This document shows positions 25,524 through 34,818 of a stretch of 64,000 bases of DNA, in pieces. Positions within the stretch are counted from its first letter, which is position 1, and every line of letters starts with the position of its first letter. The notes below the pieces were generated by a model that was not told the origin of the DNA, made no database searches, and saw nothing but the letters and a program-made list of their open reading frames with translations. The position numbers were made by a program, and so were the translations under genes. The stretch lies in the NCBI GenBank assembly GCA_963713085.1, contig CAVQKQ010000016.1:62001-126000 (forward strand). The letters run 5' to 3'. Source of the DNA: PFJX01 sp963713085 (lineage in GTDB: Bacteria; Pseudomonadota; Gammaproteobacteria; Burkholderiales; Thiobacillaceae).

Positions 25524-26144
25524 TGATCCTCCTGAATGAGACGACATGATGCGGGGCACGGGTTATGGAATTGCCTCCCGAGGGCGGAATCGAGCATCTC
25601 CGATCCCTGGTGTTGCAGGCCCACCACGGCACAGCCACCATCGCTTCCAAATGAGCAATATGCGGGCCAGATGAAACGCTTGGGCTAGTCTCGACAGACG
25701 CCATGGATCTCGGCTCAGGGGCGCCGGATCTGCCGGGTGTTCAGGGTGAGGCGAAAAAAAGGTATCCGGAATAGCGTGTTGAAATTCGTCGCAAGACCAA
25801 GCTGAATGGCATCTTCCAAACCCGGAATCTGCTGTGGAATCGCTGCATGGAGATGTCAGGTGCCGGCTAGGAGCGGCCCTTCACGGTCAGACCAACAACG
25901 GCAGAAGAGAACCTTAAAGGGACCTTCGCCGCTCCCGTAAAGCGGCCCTGTGAACGGCCGGTCAGCTCAAGACACCTGCCATGCAGCCCAGATATCTAAT
26001 TACTCATGGTGTTCGACTCAATCTTGGCATGCAGCCATCACCGCCATTAGCGGTTTCTTAATACTTGTTCGCCAGGTCTTTTCCAGATCTTTATCAGCGA
26101 GCCTCTAGAGTTCATGTCATTCGCAACCCACACCAGGAGGTTCC
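25524..26144. other. gene-free stretch between DUF302 and kdp genes
   Basis: About 620 bp with no supported gene. It contains imperfect direct repeats around 25870-25970 (AGCGGCCCTTCACGG and AGCGGCCCTGTGAACGG) that resemble a decayed repeat element. The kdp promoter must lie in the AT-richer last 150 bp (around 26040-26110), where no clear KdpE site was identified. Confidence 0.5.
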
Positions 26145-26237
26145 ATGGACCTGCTCTATCTCGCCCTGGGCATCGGCTTCTTCGCCCTCTCGGCCGTACT
26201 GGTCGCCACATTCGAAAAACTCCGGAGGCACAAATGA
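26145..26237 (+). CDS. 30-residue membrane peptide leading the kdp operon
   Basis: MDLLYLALGIGFFALSAVLVATFEKLRRHK: one membrane helix followed by a positive tail, 30 aa. AGGAGG lies four bases before the ATG, and its TGA overlaps the kdpF ATG in ATGA, so the ribosome site and coupling support a real gene. It resembles KdpF in size and design but is a separate second peptide. It may stabilise the Kdp complex; no experimental counterpart is known to me. Confidence 0.75.
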   Translation: MDLLYLALGIGFFALSAVLVATFEKLRRHK

Positions 26238-26326
26238 GCGCCCTCTACCTGATCGCCCTCATTGCCACCGTGGCAGTGTTTGGCTACCTGGTGGCCGTGC
26301 TGTTCTTCCCGGAGCACTTCTCATGA
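26234..26326 (+). CDS. kdpF: KdpF small subunit
   Basis: 30 aa, MSALYLIALIATVAVFGYLVAVLFFPEHF, a single membrane helix ending in the FPE-F signature of KdpF. KdpF stabilises the KdpABC complex. It overlaps both neighbours by ATGA, so the four first genes of the operon are tightly coupled. Confidence 0.92.
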   Translation: MSALYLIALIATVAVFGYLVAVLFFPEHFS

Positions 26327-28131
26327 CTGGCAACGGCTACTTCCAACTGACCCTCTACCTGGTCGCCCTGATCGGGCTGGTCTGGCCGCTGGGTCTCTAC
26401 ATGGCCCGCATCTACAAGGGCGAGATCCCCGGTTTCATGCGTTGGCTCAAGCCGGCCGAAAACCTGGTCTACCGTCTGACCGGCGCCAAGCCTGACGACG
26501 ACATGCCCTGGACCCGCTACGCCTTCGCCATGCTGGCCTTCAACCTGATGGGCTTCCTGGCGGTCTATCTGCTACAACGCTTCCAGGTCTGGCTGCCGCT
26601 CAACCCGGAGGGCCTCGCTGCGGTGACGCCCGACTCGTCGTTCAACACGGCGGTCAGCTTCGCCACCAACACCAACTGGCAGGGCTACGGCGGCGAGACC
26701 ACCATGAGCTACCTGACCCAGATGCTGGGCCTCAGCGTGCAGAACTTCCTCTCCGCCGCCACCGGCATGGCGGTGCTGGTGGCCCTGATGCGCGGCTTCA
26801 TCCGCAAGGAGGCGAGCGGGGTGGGCAACTTCTGGGTCGACATGGTGCGCTCGGTGCTCTACATCCTGCTGCCTCTGTCGCTGATCCTGTCCCTGGCCCT
26901 GGTGAGCCAGGGCGTGGTGCAGAACTTCTCGCCCTATGAGAAGGCGACCCTTGTGCAGCCCTACGAGTACGAAGTGGCCAAGACCGACACGGACGGCAAT
27001 GCCGTCAAGGATGCCCGGGGCAACCCGGTGATGGAAAAGACCGTCGCCACACAGCAGACCATCGCCGTCGGTCCCGCCGCCGGCCAGATCGCCATCAAGC
27101 AGTTGGGCACCAACGGCGGCGGCTTCTTCAACGTCAACTCCGCCCACCCGCTGGAGAACCCGACGCCCGTCTCCAACTTCCTGGAGCTGCTGGCCATCCT
27201 GATCATCCCCGCGGCGCTGTGCTTCACCTTCGGCCGCTTCGTTAACGACGTGCGCCAGGGTGGGGCGATCCTCGCTGCCATGACCGTGGTGTTCACTGCC
27301 CTCCTAGCAGTGGCGGTTTGGGCCGAGCAGGCGGGCAACCCGCTGTTCGACCGGCTGGGACTGGCCACCGCCGCCTCGGACATGCAGGCCGGCGGTAACA
27401 TGGAAGGCAAGGAGACCCGCTTCGGCGTGGTCAACTCGGCCCTCTGGGCCACCGCCACCACCGCCGCCTCCAATGGCTCGGTGAACAGCATGCACGACTC
27501 CTTCACCCCCATCGGCGGCCTGGTGCCCATGTGGCTGATCCAGCTCGGCGAGGTGATCTACGGCGGCGTCGGCTCCGGGCTCTACGGCATGATCGTGTTC
27601 GCCCTCATCGGCGTCTTCATCGCCGGCCTGATGATCGGTCGTACCCCCGAGTACCTGGGCAAGAAGATCGAGGCCTTCGAGGTCAAGATGGCCGCTGTCG
27701 CCATCCTCATCCCGCCCCTGGTGGTGCTGCTGGGCGCCGCCTTGGCGGTGGGCCTGGACGCGGGCCGCGCGGGCATCGCCAACCCCGGCGCCCACGGCTT
27801 CTCCGAGATCCTCTACGCCCTCTCCTCGGCCGGGAACAACAACGGCAGCGCTTTCGGCGGCCTCTCCGCCAACACGCCCTTCTACAACACCCTGCTGGGC
27901 TACGCCATGCTGTTCGCCCGCTACTGGCTGGCCATCCCGGTGCTGGCCATTGCCGGATCGCTGGCGGCCAAGAAGATCGTGCCGGCCTCAAGCGGTACCT
28001 TGCCCACCCATACCCCGCTGTTCGTGCTGCTCTTGATCGGCACCGTGCTCCTGGTCGGCGCGTTGACCTTCGTACCGGCCCTGGCCCTGGGACCGGTGGT
28101 CGAGTACCTGCAGATGATCGGCGTCCAATAA
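26323..28131 (+). CDS. kdpA: potassium-transporting ATPase subunit KdpA
   Basis: 602 aa, full length. It is the K+ channel-like subunit with four pore-loop motifs: TNTNWQGYGGE, GTNGGGFFNVNS, ASNGSVNSMHDSFTP and SSAGNNNGSAFGG. About ten membrane helices. The start at 26323 comes from the ATGA overlap with kdpF and matches the family N-terminus (MTGNGYFQLTLYLVALI). With KdpB and KdpC it imports K+ at high affinity under limitation. Confidence 0.97.
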   Translation: MTGNGYFQLTLYLVALIGLVWPLGLYMARIYKGEIPGFMRWLKPAENLVYRLTGAKPDDDMPWTRYAFAMLAFNLMGFLAVYLLQRFQVWLPLNPEGLAAVTPDSSFNTAVSFATNTNWQGYGGETTMSYLTQMLGLSVQNFLSAATGMAVLVALMRGFIRKEASGVGNFWVDMVRSVLYILLPLSLILSLALVSQGVVQNFSPYEKATLVQPYEYEVAKTDTDGNAVKDARGNPVMEKTVATQQTIAVGPAAGQIAIKQLGTNGGGFFNVNSAHPLENPTPVSNFLELLAILIIPAALCFTFGRFVNDVRQGGAILAAMTVVFTALLAVAVWAEQAGNPLFDRLGLATAASDMQAGGNMEGKETRFGVVNSALWATATTAASNGSVNSMHDSFTPIGGLVPMWLIQLGEVIYGGVGSGLYGMIVFALIGVFIAGLMIGRTPEYLGKKIEAFEVKMAAVAILIPPLVVLLGAALAVGLDAGRAGIANPGAHGFSEILYALSSAGNNNGSAFGGLSANTPFYNTLLGYAMLFARYWLAIPVLAIAGSLAAKKIVPASSGTLPTHTPLFVLLLIGTVLLVGALTFVPALALGPVVEYLQMIGVQ

Positions 28132-28140
28132 GGAATCGTT

Positions 28141-30216
28141 ATGCACAAGACTCAAACACTCTACGACGCCGCCCTCATGAAGGCGGCGGCCTGGGACGCG
28201 GTGAAGCGCCTGTCGCCCCGCCACCAGGTCAAGAATCCGGTGATGTTCGTGGTCTGGCTGGGCAGCCTGCTCACCGCCGGCCTTTACATCCAGGCCCTGG
28301 TGGGCCAGGGCGAGGCCCCGGCCGGCTTCATCCTGGCTGTCTCCCTCTGGCTGTGGTTCACGGTGCTGTTCGCCAACTTCGCCGAGGCCGTCGCAGAGGG
28401 CCGCGGCAAGGCCCAGGCGGCGGCCCTCAAGGGCATGCGCCGGACCGTCCTGGCCAAGAAGCTGAAGGAGCCGCGCCACGACGCCGCCACCCACGTGGTC
28501 CACTCGGAGGACCTGCGCAAGGGTGACCTGGTCCTGGTCACCGCCGGCGAGGTCATCCCCGGCGACGGTGAGGTCATTGAAGGCGTCGCCTCGGTGGACG
28601 AGTCGGCGATCACCGGCGAATCGGCCCCGGTGATCCGCGAGGCTGGCGGTGACTTCTCCGCCGTCACCGGCGGCACCCGGGTGCTGTCCGATTGGCTGGT
28701 GATCCGCATCACCGTCAACCCGGGCGAGACCTTCCTGGACCGGATGATCGCCATGGTGGAAGGCGCCAAGCGCCAGAAGACCCCCAACGAGATCGCCCTG
28801 ACCATCCTGCTGGTCGCGCTGACCCTGGTGTTCCTGCTCGCCACCGCCACCCTGCTGCCGTTCTCGCTGTTCAGTGTCAGCGCCGCCGGGGCCGGCCAGC
28901 CGGTCAGCGTCACCGTGCTGACCGCCCTCCTGGTCTGCCTGATCCCGACCACCATCGGCGGCCTCCTGTCCGCCATCGGCGTGGCCGGCATGGGCCGGAT
29001 GATGGCCAAGAACGTCATCGCCACCTCCGGCCGCGCCGTCGAGGCGGCCGGCGACGTCGACGTGCTGCTGCTCGACAAGACCGGCACCATCACCCTGGGC
29101 AACCGCCAGGCGAGCAACTTCCTCCATGCCGCCAGCGTGAAGGAGCGTGACCTGGCCGATGCCGCCCAGTTAGCGTCGCTCGCGGACGAGACCCCGGAAG
29201 GCCGCAGCATCATGGTCCTGGCCAAACAGAAGTTCGCTCTGCGCGGCCGCGACATCCAGGAGCTGGGCGCACACTTCGTCCATTTCACTGCTCACACCCG
29301 CATGAGCGGCGTTGACCTGGATGGCCGCGAGATCCGTAAGGGCGCGGCCGACGCCATCCGCGCCTACGTTGCCGGGCTGGGCGGCCACTTCCCGGCCGAG
29401 GTGGACATGCTGGTCGACCAGGTCGCCAAGCGCGGCTCCACCCCCTTGGTGGTGGCCGAGAACTGGGGCGGCAGGGTGCGCGTCCTGGGCGTGGTGGAAC
29501 TGAAGGACATTGTCAAGGGCGGCATCAAGGAGCGTTTCGCCGAGCTGCGCCGGATGGGCATCAAGACCGTGATGATCACCGGCGACAACCGCCTCACCGC
29601 CGCCGCCATCGCCGCCGAGGCTGGCGTCGACGACTTCCTGGCCGAGGCCACCCCCGAGGCCAAGCTGAAGCTGATCCGCCAGTACCAAGGCGAAGGCCGG
29701 CTGGTGGCGATGACCGGCGACGGCACCAACGACGCCCCCGCCCTGGCCCAGGCCGACGTGGCGGTGGCCATGAACACCGGCACCCAGGCGGCCAAGGAGG
29801 CCGGCAACATGGTGGACCTGGACTCCAACCCGACGAAGCTCATCGAGGTGGTGGAGACCGGAAAACAAATGTTGATGACCCGCGGCTCGCTCACCACCTT
29901 CAGCATTGCCAACGACGTGGCCAAGTACTTCGCCATCATTCCGGCCGCCTTCGCCACCACCTACCCGGCCCTCAATGCCCTCAACGTCATGCACCTGGCC
30001 ACCCCGGCCAGCGCCATCCTATCGGCGGTGATCTTCAACGCCCTGATCATCGTCGCCCTGATCCCCCTGGCCCTGAAGGGGGTCAAGTACCGTCCCCTCG
30101 GTGCCGGCACGCTCCTGCAGCGCAACCTGCTGGTGTACGGCCTGGGTGGTCTGGTCGTCCCCTTCATCGGCATCAAGGCCATCGACCTCATCCTGGTCGG
30201 CCTGAACCTCGCCTAA
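28141..30216 (+). CDS. kdpB: potassium-transporting P-type ATPase subunit KdpB
   Basis: 691 aa. P-type ATPase with TGES actuator loop (ITGESAPV), phosphorylation motif DKTGTIT with Asp312, nucleotide-domain KGAADAIRAY and hinge MTGDGTNDAPALAQADVAVAMNTGTQAAKEA. It hydrolyses ATP to drive K+ transport through KdpA. It follows kdpA by 9 bp with a GGAAT ribosome site. Confidence 0.97.
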   Translation: MHKTQTLYDAALMKAAAWDAVKRLSPRHQVKNPVMFVVWLGSLLTAGLYIQALVGQGEAPAGFILAVSLWLWFTVLFANFAEAVAEGRGKAQAAALKGMRRTVLAKKLKEPRHDAATHVVHSEDLRKGDLVLVTAGEVIPGDGEVIEGVASVDESAITGESAPVIREAGGDFSAVTGGTRVLSDWLVIRITVNPGETFLDRMIAMVEGAKRQKTPNEIALTILLVALTLVFLLATATLLPFSLFSVSAAGAGQPVSVTVLTALLVCLIPTTIGGLLSAIGVAGMGRMMAKNVIATSGRAVEAAGDVDVLLLDKTGTITLGNRQASNFLHAASVKERDLADAAQLASLADETPEGRSIMVLAKQKFALRGRDIQELGAHFVHFTAHTRMSGVDLDGREIRKGAADAIRAYVAGLGGHFPAEVDMLVDQVAKRGSTPLVVAENWGGRVRVLGVVELKDIVKGGIKERFAELRRMGIKTVMITGDNRLTAAAIAAEAGVDDFLAEATPEAKLKLIRQYQGEGRLVAMTGDGTNDAPALAQADVAVAMNTGTQAAKEAGNMVDLDSNPTKLIEVVETGKQMLMTRGSLTTFSIANDVAKYFAIIPAAFATTYPALNALNVMHLATPASAILSAVIFNALIIVALIPLALKGVKYRPLGAGTLLQRNLLVYGLGGLVVPFIGIKAIDLILVGLNLA

Positions 30217-30226
30217 GGAGCCCATC

Positions 30227-30805
30227 ATGCTGAAAGAACTCAAACCTGCCCTGCTCATGCTGGCCTTGCTCAGCGTGGTCACCGGCGGCATCTATCCCCT
30301 CCTCGTTACCGGCCTCGCTCAGGGCTTCTTTCCGCACCAGGCCAATGGCAGTCTGATCGAACAGGGCAGCAAGGTGGTGGGCTCGGAACTCGTCGGCCAG
30401 CCCTTCTCGGCCCCGAACTACTTCTGGTCCCGCCCCTCCGCCACCAGCCCCGTGCCCTACAACGCCGGCGCCTCTTCCGGCTCCAATCTGGGCCCGACCA
30501 ACCCGGCCCTGGAGGACGCAATCAAGGCCCGAATCGAGGCCCTCAAGGCCGCCGATCCCGGCAACACCGCGCCCATCCCGGTGGACCTGGTCACCGCCTC
30601 CGGCAGCGGCCTCGACCCCCACATCAGCCCGGCCGCCGCCGAGTATCAAGTGGGTCGCGTGGCCCGCGCCCGGGGTGTGGACTCCACAAGCGTGCGCGCA
30701 CTGGTGGCGGCCCACACCGAGAGCCGCCAGTTGGGCGTCCTGGGCGAGCCCCGAGTCAACGTATTGCGACTCAATCTCGCTCTGGATCAGGTGTCCAAGC
30801 CCTAG
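30227..30805 (+). CDS. kdpC: potassium-transporting ATPase subunit KdpC
   Basis: 192 aa. One N-terminal membrane helix (LLMLALLSVVTGGIYPLLVTGLAQ), then the conserved GSELVGQPFSAPNYFWSRPSAT, SGSNLGPTNPAL and SGLDPHISPAAAEYQVGRVARARG blocks. KdpC stabilises the complex and increases ATP affinity. AAGGAG precedes the ATG; it is 10 bp after kdpB. Confidence 0.97.
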   Translation: MLKELKPALLMLALLSVVTGGIYPLLVTGLAQGFFPHQANGSLIEQGSKVVGSELVGQPFSAPNYFWSRPSATSPVPYNAGASSGSNLGPTNPALEDAIKARIEALKAADPGNTAPIPVDLVTASGSGLDPHISPAAAEYQVGRVARARGVDSTSVRALVAAHTESRQLGVLGEPRVNVLRLNLALDQVSKP

Positions 30806-30814
30806 ACTGCTGTC

Positions 30815-33529
30815 ATGGCTGAAAACGTAACCCGCCCCGATCCCGATACCCTTCTCGCCCGCATCGAGGCCGAGGCCGAACGCGCCACCCGCGGCAAGCT
30901 GAAGGTCTTCTTTGGCGCCTGCCCGGGGGTAGGCAAGACCTATGCCATGCTGCTCGCGGCCCGCGCCGCACGGACACAGGGTGTGGACGTGGTGGTTGGG
31001 GTGGCGGAAAGCCACGGCCGGGAGGAAACCGCCCGTCTGCTGGAGGGTCTGGAAGAGCTGCCTCCAAGGTTGGTGGATTACCAGGGGCGCCAGCTGAAGG
31101 AGTTCGACCTGGACGCTGCCTTGGCCCGCAAGCCCGCCCTCATCCTGGTGGACGAGCTGGCCCATTCCAACATCGCCGGCGGCTCCCGCCATCCCAAGCG
31201 CTGGCAGGACGTGGAGGATCTACTGGCGGGGGGCATCGACGTGTGGACCACGGTTAACGTGCAACACTTGGAGAGCCTCAACGATATTGTCGGCGGCATC
31301 ACCGGCATTCTGGTGAGGGAGACCCTGCCAGACCGGGTGTTCGAGCAGGCTGAGGAGGTGGTGCTGGTTGACCTGACCCCAGACGAGCTCCTGCAACGCA
31401 TGCGCGATGGCAAGGTCTACTTCCCTCAGCAGGCGGAACGGGCGATTCGCAACTTCTTCCGCAAGGGCAACCTGATCGCCCTGCGCGAGTTGTCCCTGCG
31501 CCGCACCGCCGACCGGGTGGATGCCCAGATGCGGGAGTACCGCAGTGATCAGGCCATCCTGGCAGTGTGGGAGGCCAAGGAACGGCTGCTGGTCTGCATT
31601 GGTCCAGGGGCCGGCGGTGACCGTCTGGTGCGTGCCGCCGCCCGCCTGGCCGGCAGCCTGCATGCTGACTGGATCGTTGTCTATGTGGAAACGCCCCGGC
31701 TGCAGCGCCTTTCCGACGCCAACCGGGAGCAGATCCTCAAGACACTTGCCTTGGCCAAGGAGTTGGGCGCAGAGACCGCCACCCTGGGCGGTCAGGAGGT
31801 CGCCGAGACGCTGCTCGCCTACGCGCGCAGCCGCAACGCCACCAAACTGGTGGTGGGCAAGAGTCTGCGCACCGGGCTATCGCGCATATTGCGCGCGCCA
31901 CTATCCGACAAGCTTTCCTCCCAGGCCGAAGATGTGGACGTGTATGTGGTGGCCCACGAGGCCATGGAACCTCCGCCCGGCGATGCCACCACCGAGGCCA
32001 TGACGATGGAGCCGGAATCCGTGGGCGGCATCAAGTGGCAGGGCTATGCCTGGGCAACGTGCCTGTCCGCGCTTACCACGCTCATGGGCGCCTGGCTGAC
32101 CGAACATATTGAGCCCGCCAACCTGATCATGTTCTATCTGGCAGGGGTAGTCTGGGTTGCCGTAACCTTTGGCCGCGGGCCCAGCATCCTGGCTTCGGTT
32201 CTTAGCGTAGCCCTCTTCGACTTCTTCTTGGTGCCGCCCCCCCTTTCCTTTACTGTGCACGACACTCAGTACCTGCTCACCTTCGCCATGTTGCTGGCTG
32301 TCGCCCTGACCATCAGCCATCTGGCGTCCGGCATGCGTTACCAGGCCCGCGTGGCCCTATACCGGGAGCGGCGAACCCGCGCCCTCAACGAGCTTGGTCG
32401 GGAACTGGCCGGGGCCCTGCAGTCGGAGCAAATTGTGGAGACGGCGCTGCGCCACATGGAAGGTAATTTCCATGCCAGGGTCTGCCTCCTGCTCCCGGAC
32501 GCCCAGGAGCGGGTCCATCCCGCCCTCGCCCTGCCCGGCGACGCGCAGCTGCCTTTGGACCCTGCCATCGCCCAGTGGGTCTACGACCACCAGGAGCCGG
32601 CCGGCCTGGGCACCCAGAGCCTGGCAGGCGCCCCCATGCACTACCTGCCTCTGAAGGCTCCAATGCGAACCCGCGGTGTATTGGCCATTCTGCCCGGCAG
32701 CAAGCGCCTGCTGTTCCTGCCGGAGCAGGCCCGGCTGCTGGAGACCATGGCCAGCCAGATCGCCCTGGCCCTGGAGCGGGTGCACTACGTGGAGGTGGCG
32801 CAGAACGCCTTGGTGCGCATGGAGTCGGAGCGGCTGCGCAACAGCCTGCTGGCCGCTCTCTCTCACGACCTGCGCACCCCGCTGACCGTGCTGGCCGGCT
32901 TGGCCGATTCCCTGACCTTGGCCGGCCCGGCCCTGCCACCGAAGCAGGATGAAATCGCCCATGCCATCCGCACAGAATCCCTGCGCACCAGCGCCATGGT
33001 GAGCAACCTGTTGGACATGGCGCGCCTGCAGGGGGGCGAGGTGCAGCTCAAGCGGGAATGGCAGCCATTGGAAGAGGTGGTGGGCGCCGCGGTTCAAACC
33101 ATGGCTGGCCCGCTGGCTCGCCATGAAATCCACGTGGACATCCCGGCCGACCTGCCGCTCCTGGAGTTCGATACGGTGCTCATGGAGCGGGTGTTCTGCA
33201 ATCTGCTGGAGAACGCCGCCAAGTACACGCATCCGGGCAGCCGTATCGAGATCAGTGCCCACAATGAAGGCGACCAGGTGAGCATCAGTGTGGCCGACAA
33301 TGGTCCAGGCCTGCCAGTGGGCCGCGAGGAGAGCCTGTTCGAGAAGTTCACCCGCGGCCAGGATGAGTCGACGGTGGCAGGAGTCGGCCTGGGCCTGGCC
33401 ATCGTGCGCGCCATCGTCCAGGCCCACAAAGGCACTGTGCGTGGCGAGAACAGGCCCGAGGGCGGTGCCCGTTTCGTCATCACTCTGCCAGCCGGCGACC
33501 CACCGGAAATTCCCCCGGAGGAAGGATGA
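30815..33529 (+). CDS. kdpD: sensor histidine kinase KdpD
   Basis: 904 aa. Order: N-terminal KdpD domain with Walker A (GACPGVGKT), a UspA-like nucleotide-binding domain (about 250-370), four membrane helices (about 405-510), a GAF-like region, then HisKA with SHDLRTPL (His684) and HATPase_c (NLLENAAKYTHPGS, VADNGPGLP, GVGLGLAIVRAI). It senses K+ limitation and cyclic di-AMP in relatives, and phosphorylates KdpE. It starts 9 bp after kdpC and overlaps kdpE by ATGA. Confidence 0.96.
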   Translation: MAENVTRPDPDTLLARIEAEAERATRGKLKVFFGACPGVGKTYAMLLAARAARTQGVDVVVGVAESHGREETARLLEGLEELPPRLVDYQGRQLKEFDLDAALARKPALILVDELAHSNIAGGSRHPKRWQDVEDLLAGGIDVWTTVNVQHLESLNDIVGGITGILVRETLPDRVFEQAEEVVLVDLTPDELLQRMRDGKVYFPQQAERAIRNFFRKGNLIALRELSLRRTADRVDAQMREYRSDQAILAVWEAKERLLVCIGPGAGGDRLVRAAARLAGSLHADWIVVYVETPRLQRLSDANREQILKTLALAKELGAETATLGGQEVAETLLAYARSRNATKLVVGKSLRTGLSRILRAPLSDKLSSQAEDVDVYVVAHEAMEPPPGDATTEAMTMEPESVGGIKWQGYAWATCLSALTTLMGAWLTEHIEPANLIMFYLAGVVWVAVTFGRGPSILASVLSVALFDFFLVPPPLSFTVHDTQYLLTFAMLLAVALTISHLASGMRYQARVALYRERRTRALNELGRELAGALQSEQIVETALRHMEGNFHARVCLLLPDAQERVHPALALPGDAQLPLDPAIAQWVYDHQEPAGLGTQSLAGAPMHYLPLKAPMRTRGVLAILPGSKRLLFLPEQARLLETMASQIALALERVHYVEVAQNALVRMESERLRNSLLAALSHDLRTPLTVLAGLADSLTLAGPALPPKQDEIAHAIRTESLRTSAMVSNLLDMARLQGGEVQLKREWQPLEEVVGAAVQTMAGPLARHEIHVDIPADLPLLEFDTVLMERVFCNLLENAAKYTHPGSRIEISAHNEGDQVSISVADNGPGLPVGREESLFEKFTRGQDESTVAGVGLGLAIVRAIVQAHKGTVRGENRPEGGARFVITLPAGDPPEIPPEEG

Positions 33530-34230
33530 CAGACCTGCATGTCACCACGCCCAGCGTAATCATCGTCGAGGACGAGCCCCAAATCCGCCGGTTTCTGCGC
33601 ACCGCCCTGGAGACCGAGGGTTGCAAGGTGACGGAAACGGGCACGGGAGAGCGCGGCTTGCTGGAGGTGGGTACGCGCAAGCCGGACCTGGTCATCCTTG
33701 ACCTTGGCCTGCCGGACCGTGACGGCGTAGAGGTGGTGCGCGACATCCGCGCCTGGTCCAGTGTGCCCATCCTGATCCTGTCGGCACGGGTGGGAGAGCC
33801 GGACAAGGTGGCGGCCCTGGATGCCGGCGCCGACGACTATCTGACCAAGCCCTTCGGCTTGGCGGAGCTATTGGCACGGGTGCGTGCCCTGTTGCGCCGT
33901 ACCCGCCTGGGCGCCGAAGAGGGCCCGTTGCTCACCTTCGGCCAGGTAACCGTGGACCTGGCCCGGCGGCAGGTTACGCGCGCCGGCGCTGAAATCCACC
34001 TCACCCCCATCGAGTACCGGCTGCTGGCTCTGCTAATTGCGAATTCGGGGCGCGTGCTCACGCACCGGCAGATTCTGCGCGAGGTGTGGGGGCCCAGCCA
34101 TGCGGGGGATACTCATTATCTGCGCGTATATATGACCGGGCTGCGGCGCAAACTGGAGTCAAACCCGACCCTGCCCCGCCACCTACGCACCGAGTCCGGG
34201 GTGGGTTACCGGCTGGTGCTTGAGGATTGA
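33526..34230 (+). CDS. kdpE: response regulator KdpE
   Basis: 234 aa. Receiver domain with VEDEPQIR, phospho-acceptor in LVILDLGLPDRDG and the conserved TKPF lysine; the C-terminal OmpR-type winged helix ends in HYLRVYMTGLRRKLE and TESGVGYRL. It activates the kdp promoter when phosphorylated by KdpD. Four-base overlap with kdpD. Confidence 0.96.
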   Translation: MTDLHVTTPSVIIVEDEPQIRRFLRTALETEGCKVTETGTGERGLLEVGTRKPDLVILDLGLPDRDGVEVVRDIRAWSSVPILILSARVGEPDKVAALDAGADDYLTKPFGLAELLARVRALLRRTRLGAEEGPLLTFGQVTVDLARRQVTRAGAEIHLTPIEYRLLALLIANSGRVLTHRQILREVWGPSHAGDTHYLRVYMTGLRRKLESNPTLPRHLRTESGVGYRLVLED

Positions 34231-34281
34231 CACCAGGTCTGGTTTTGGGAGATTGGCCACTTTGAAATCAAGGGATGTTGC

Positions 34282-34491
34282 ATGTTGAACCTCACCATGC
34301 CGGAACTGAAGTGTTTGAGTAAGGTTGCGGAAGGCCCCTCAGCCCTGGAGCCTTGTCCCGAGGCGATCCTCAATGCCTTGATTGGCAAGGGATTGGTGGA
34401 ACACACGGCCATCGTTCCTTATCCCCTGCAATGCTCGCATAACACTTACCATCTCACGCCAGCCGGATATGCCCTGCTCCATCAAGACTGA
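34282..34491 (+). CDS. small hypothetical protein, possible winged-helix domain
   Basis: 69 aa. AGGGA lies six bases before the ATG at 34282. The end, ALIGKGLVEHTAIVPYPLQCSHNTYHLTPAGYALL, resembles the recognition helix and wing of small winged-helix proteins. No family is recognised. It lies 51 bp after kdpE and could be read through from that operon. Confidence 0.5.
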   Translation: MLNLTMPELKCLSKVAEGPSALEPCPEAILNALIGKGLVEHTAIVPYPLQCSHNTYHLTPAGYALLHQD

Positions 34492-34766
34492 ATCGAGCTA
34501 GGTTGTGGTGGCAAATAGGTCACGGATATTTCTGGTAACGGCGCTTCGGCTGAGAACTTTCCGATGAGCGAATGGCAGTAACGGCAGATCTACGCTTGTC
34601 ACCCGCCCTTCACGTGCCGAAGGAGGGATGACTGCAGTGAGGCGACAAGAGACAGACGGCGTGCATAGCCGAACGTCTCAAGAGGGTCGATAGCGGGAGT
34701 GCAACACCGTAGGCGATACACCTCGTACCTCGGTTGACACTGATTCAACAGTACATTCCAGATGCC
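34492..34766. other. intergenic stretch before the sqr terminator
   Basis: Together with the adjacent terminator this makes a 327-bp stretch between convergent units. No gene, repeat or promoter is visible in it. Confidence 0.5.
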
Positions 34767-34792
34767 AAAAAAAACGGCGCCACGAGGCGCCG
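34767..34792 (-). terminator. rho-independent terminator of the sqr operon
   Basis: On the minus strand a 7-bp stem CGGCGCC/GGCGCCG with loop TCGT is followed by eight U. It lies 26 bp beyond the sqr stop codon. Confidence 0.9.
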
Positions 34793-34818
34793 AGGAAATG
34801 AAGCTGATGGATGGAGGT

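Noticed and set aside
25318..25704. 128-codon minus-strand frame overlapping the first DUF302 gene
   Set aside because: It overlaps the DUF302 coding region in another frame, and the DUF302 gene has a strong ribosome site and family pattern.
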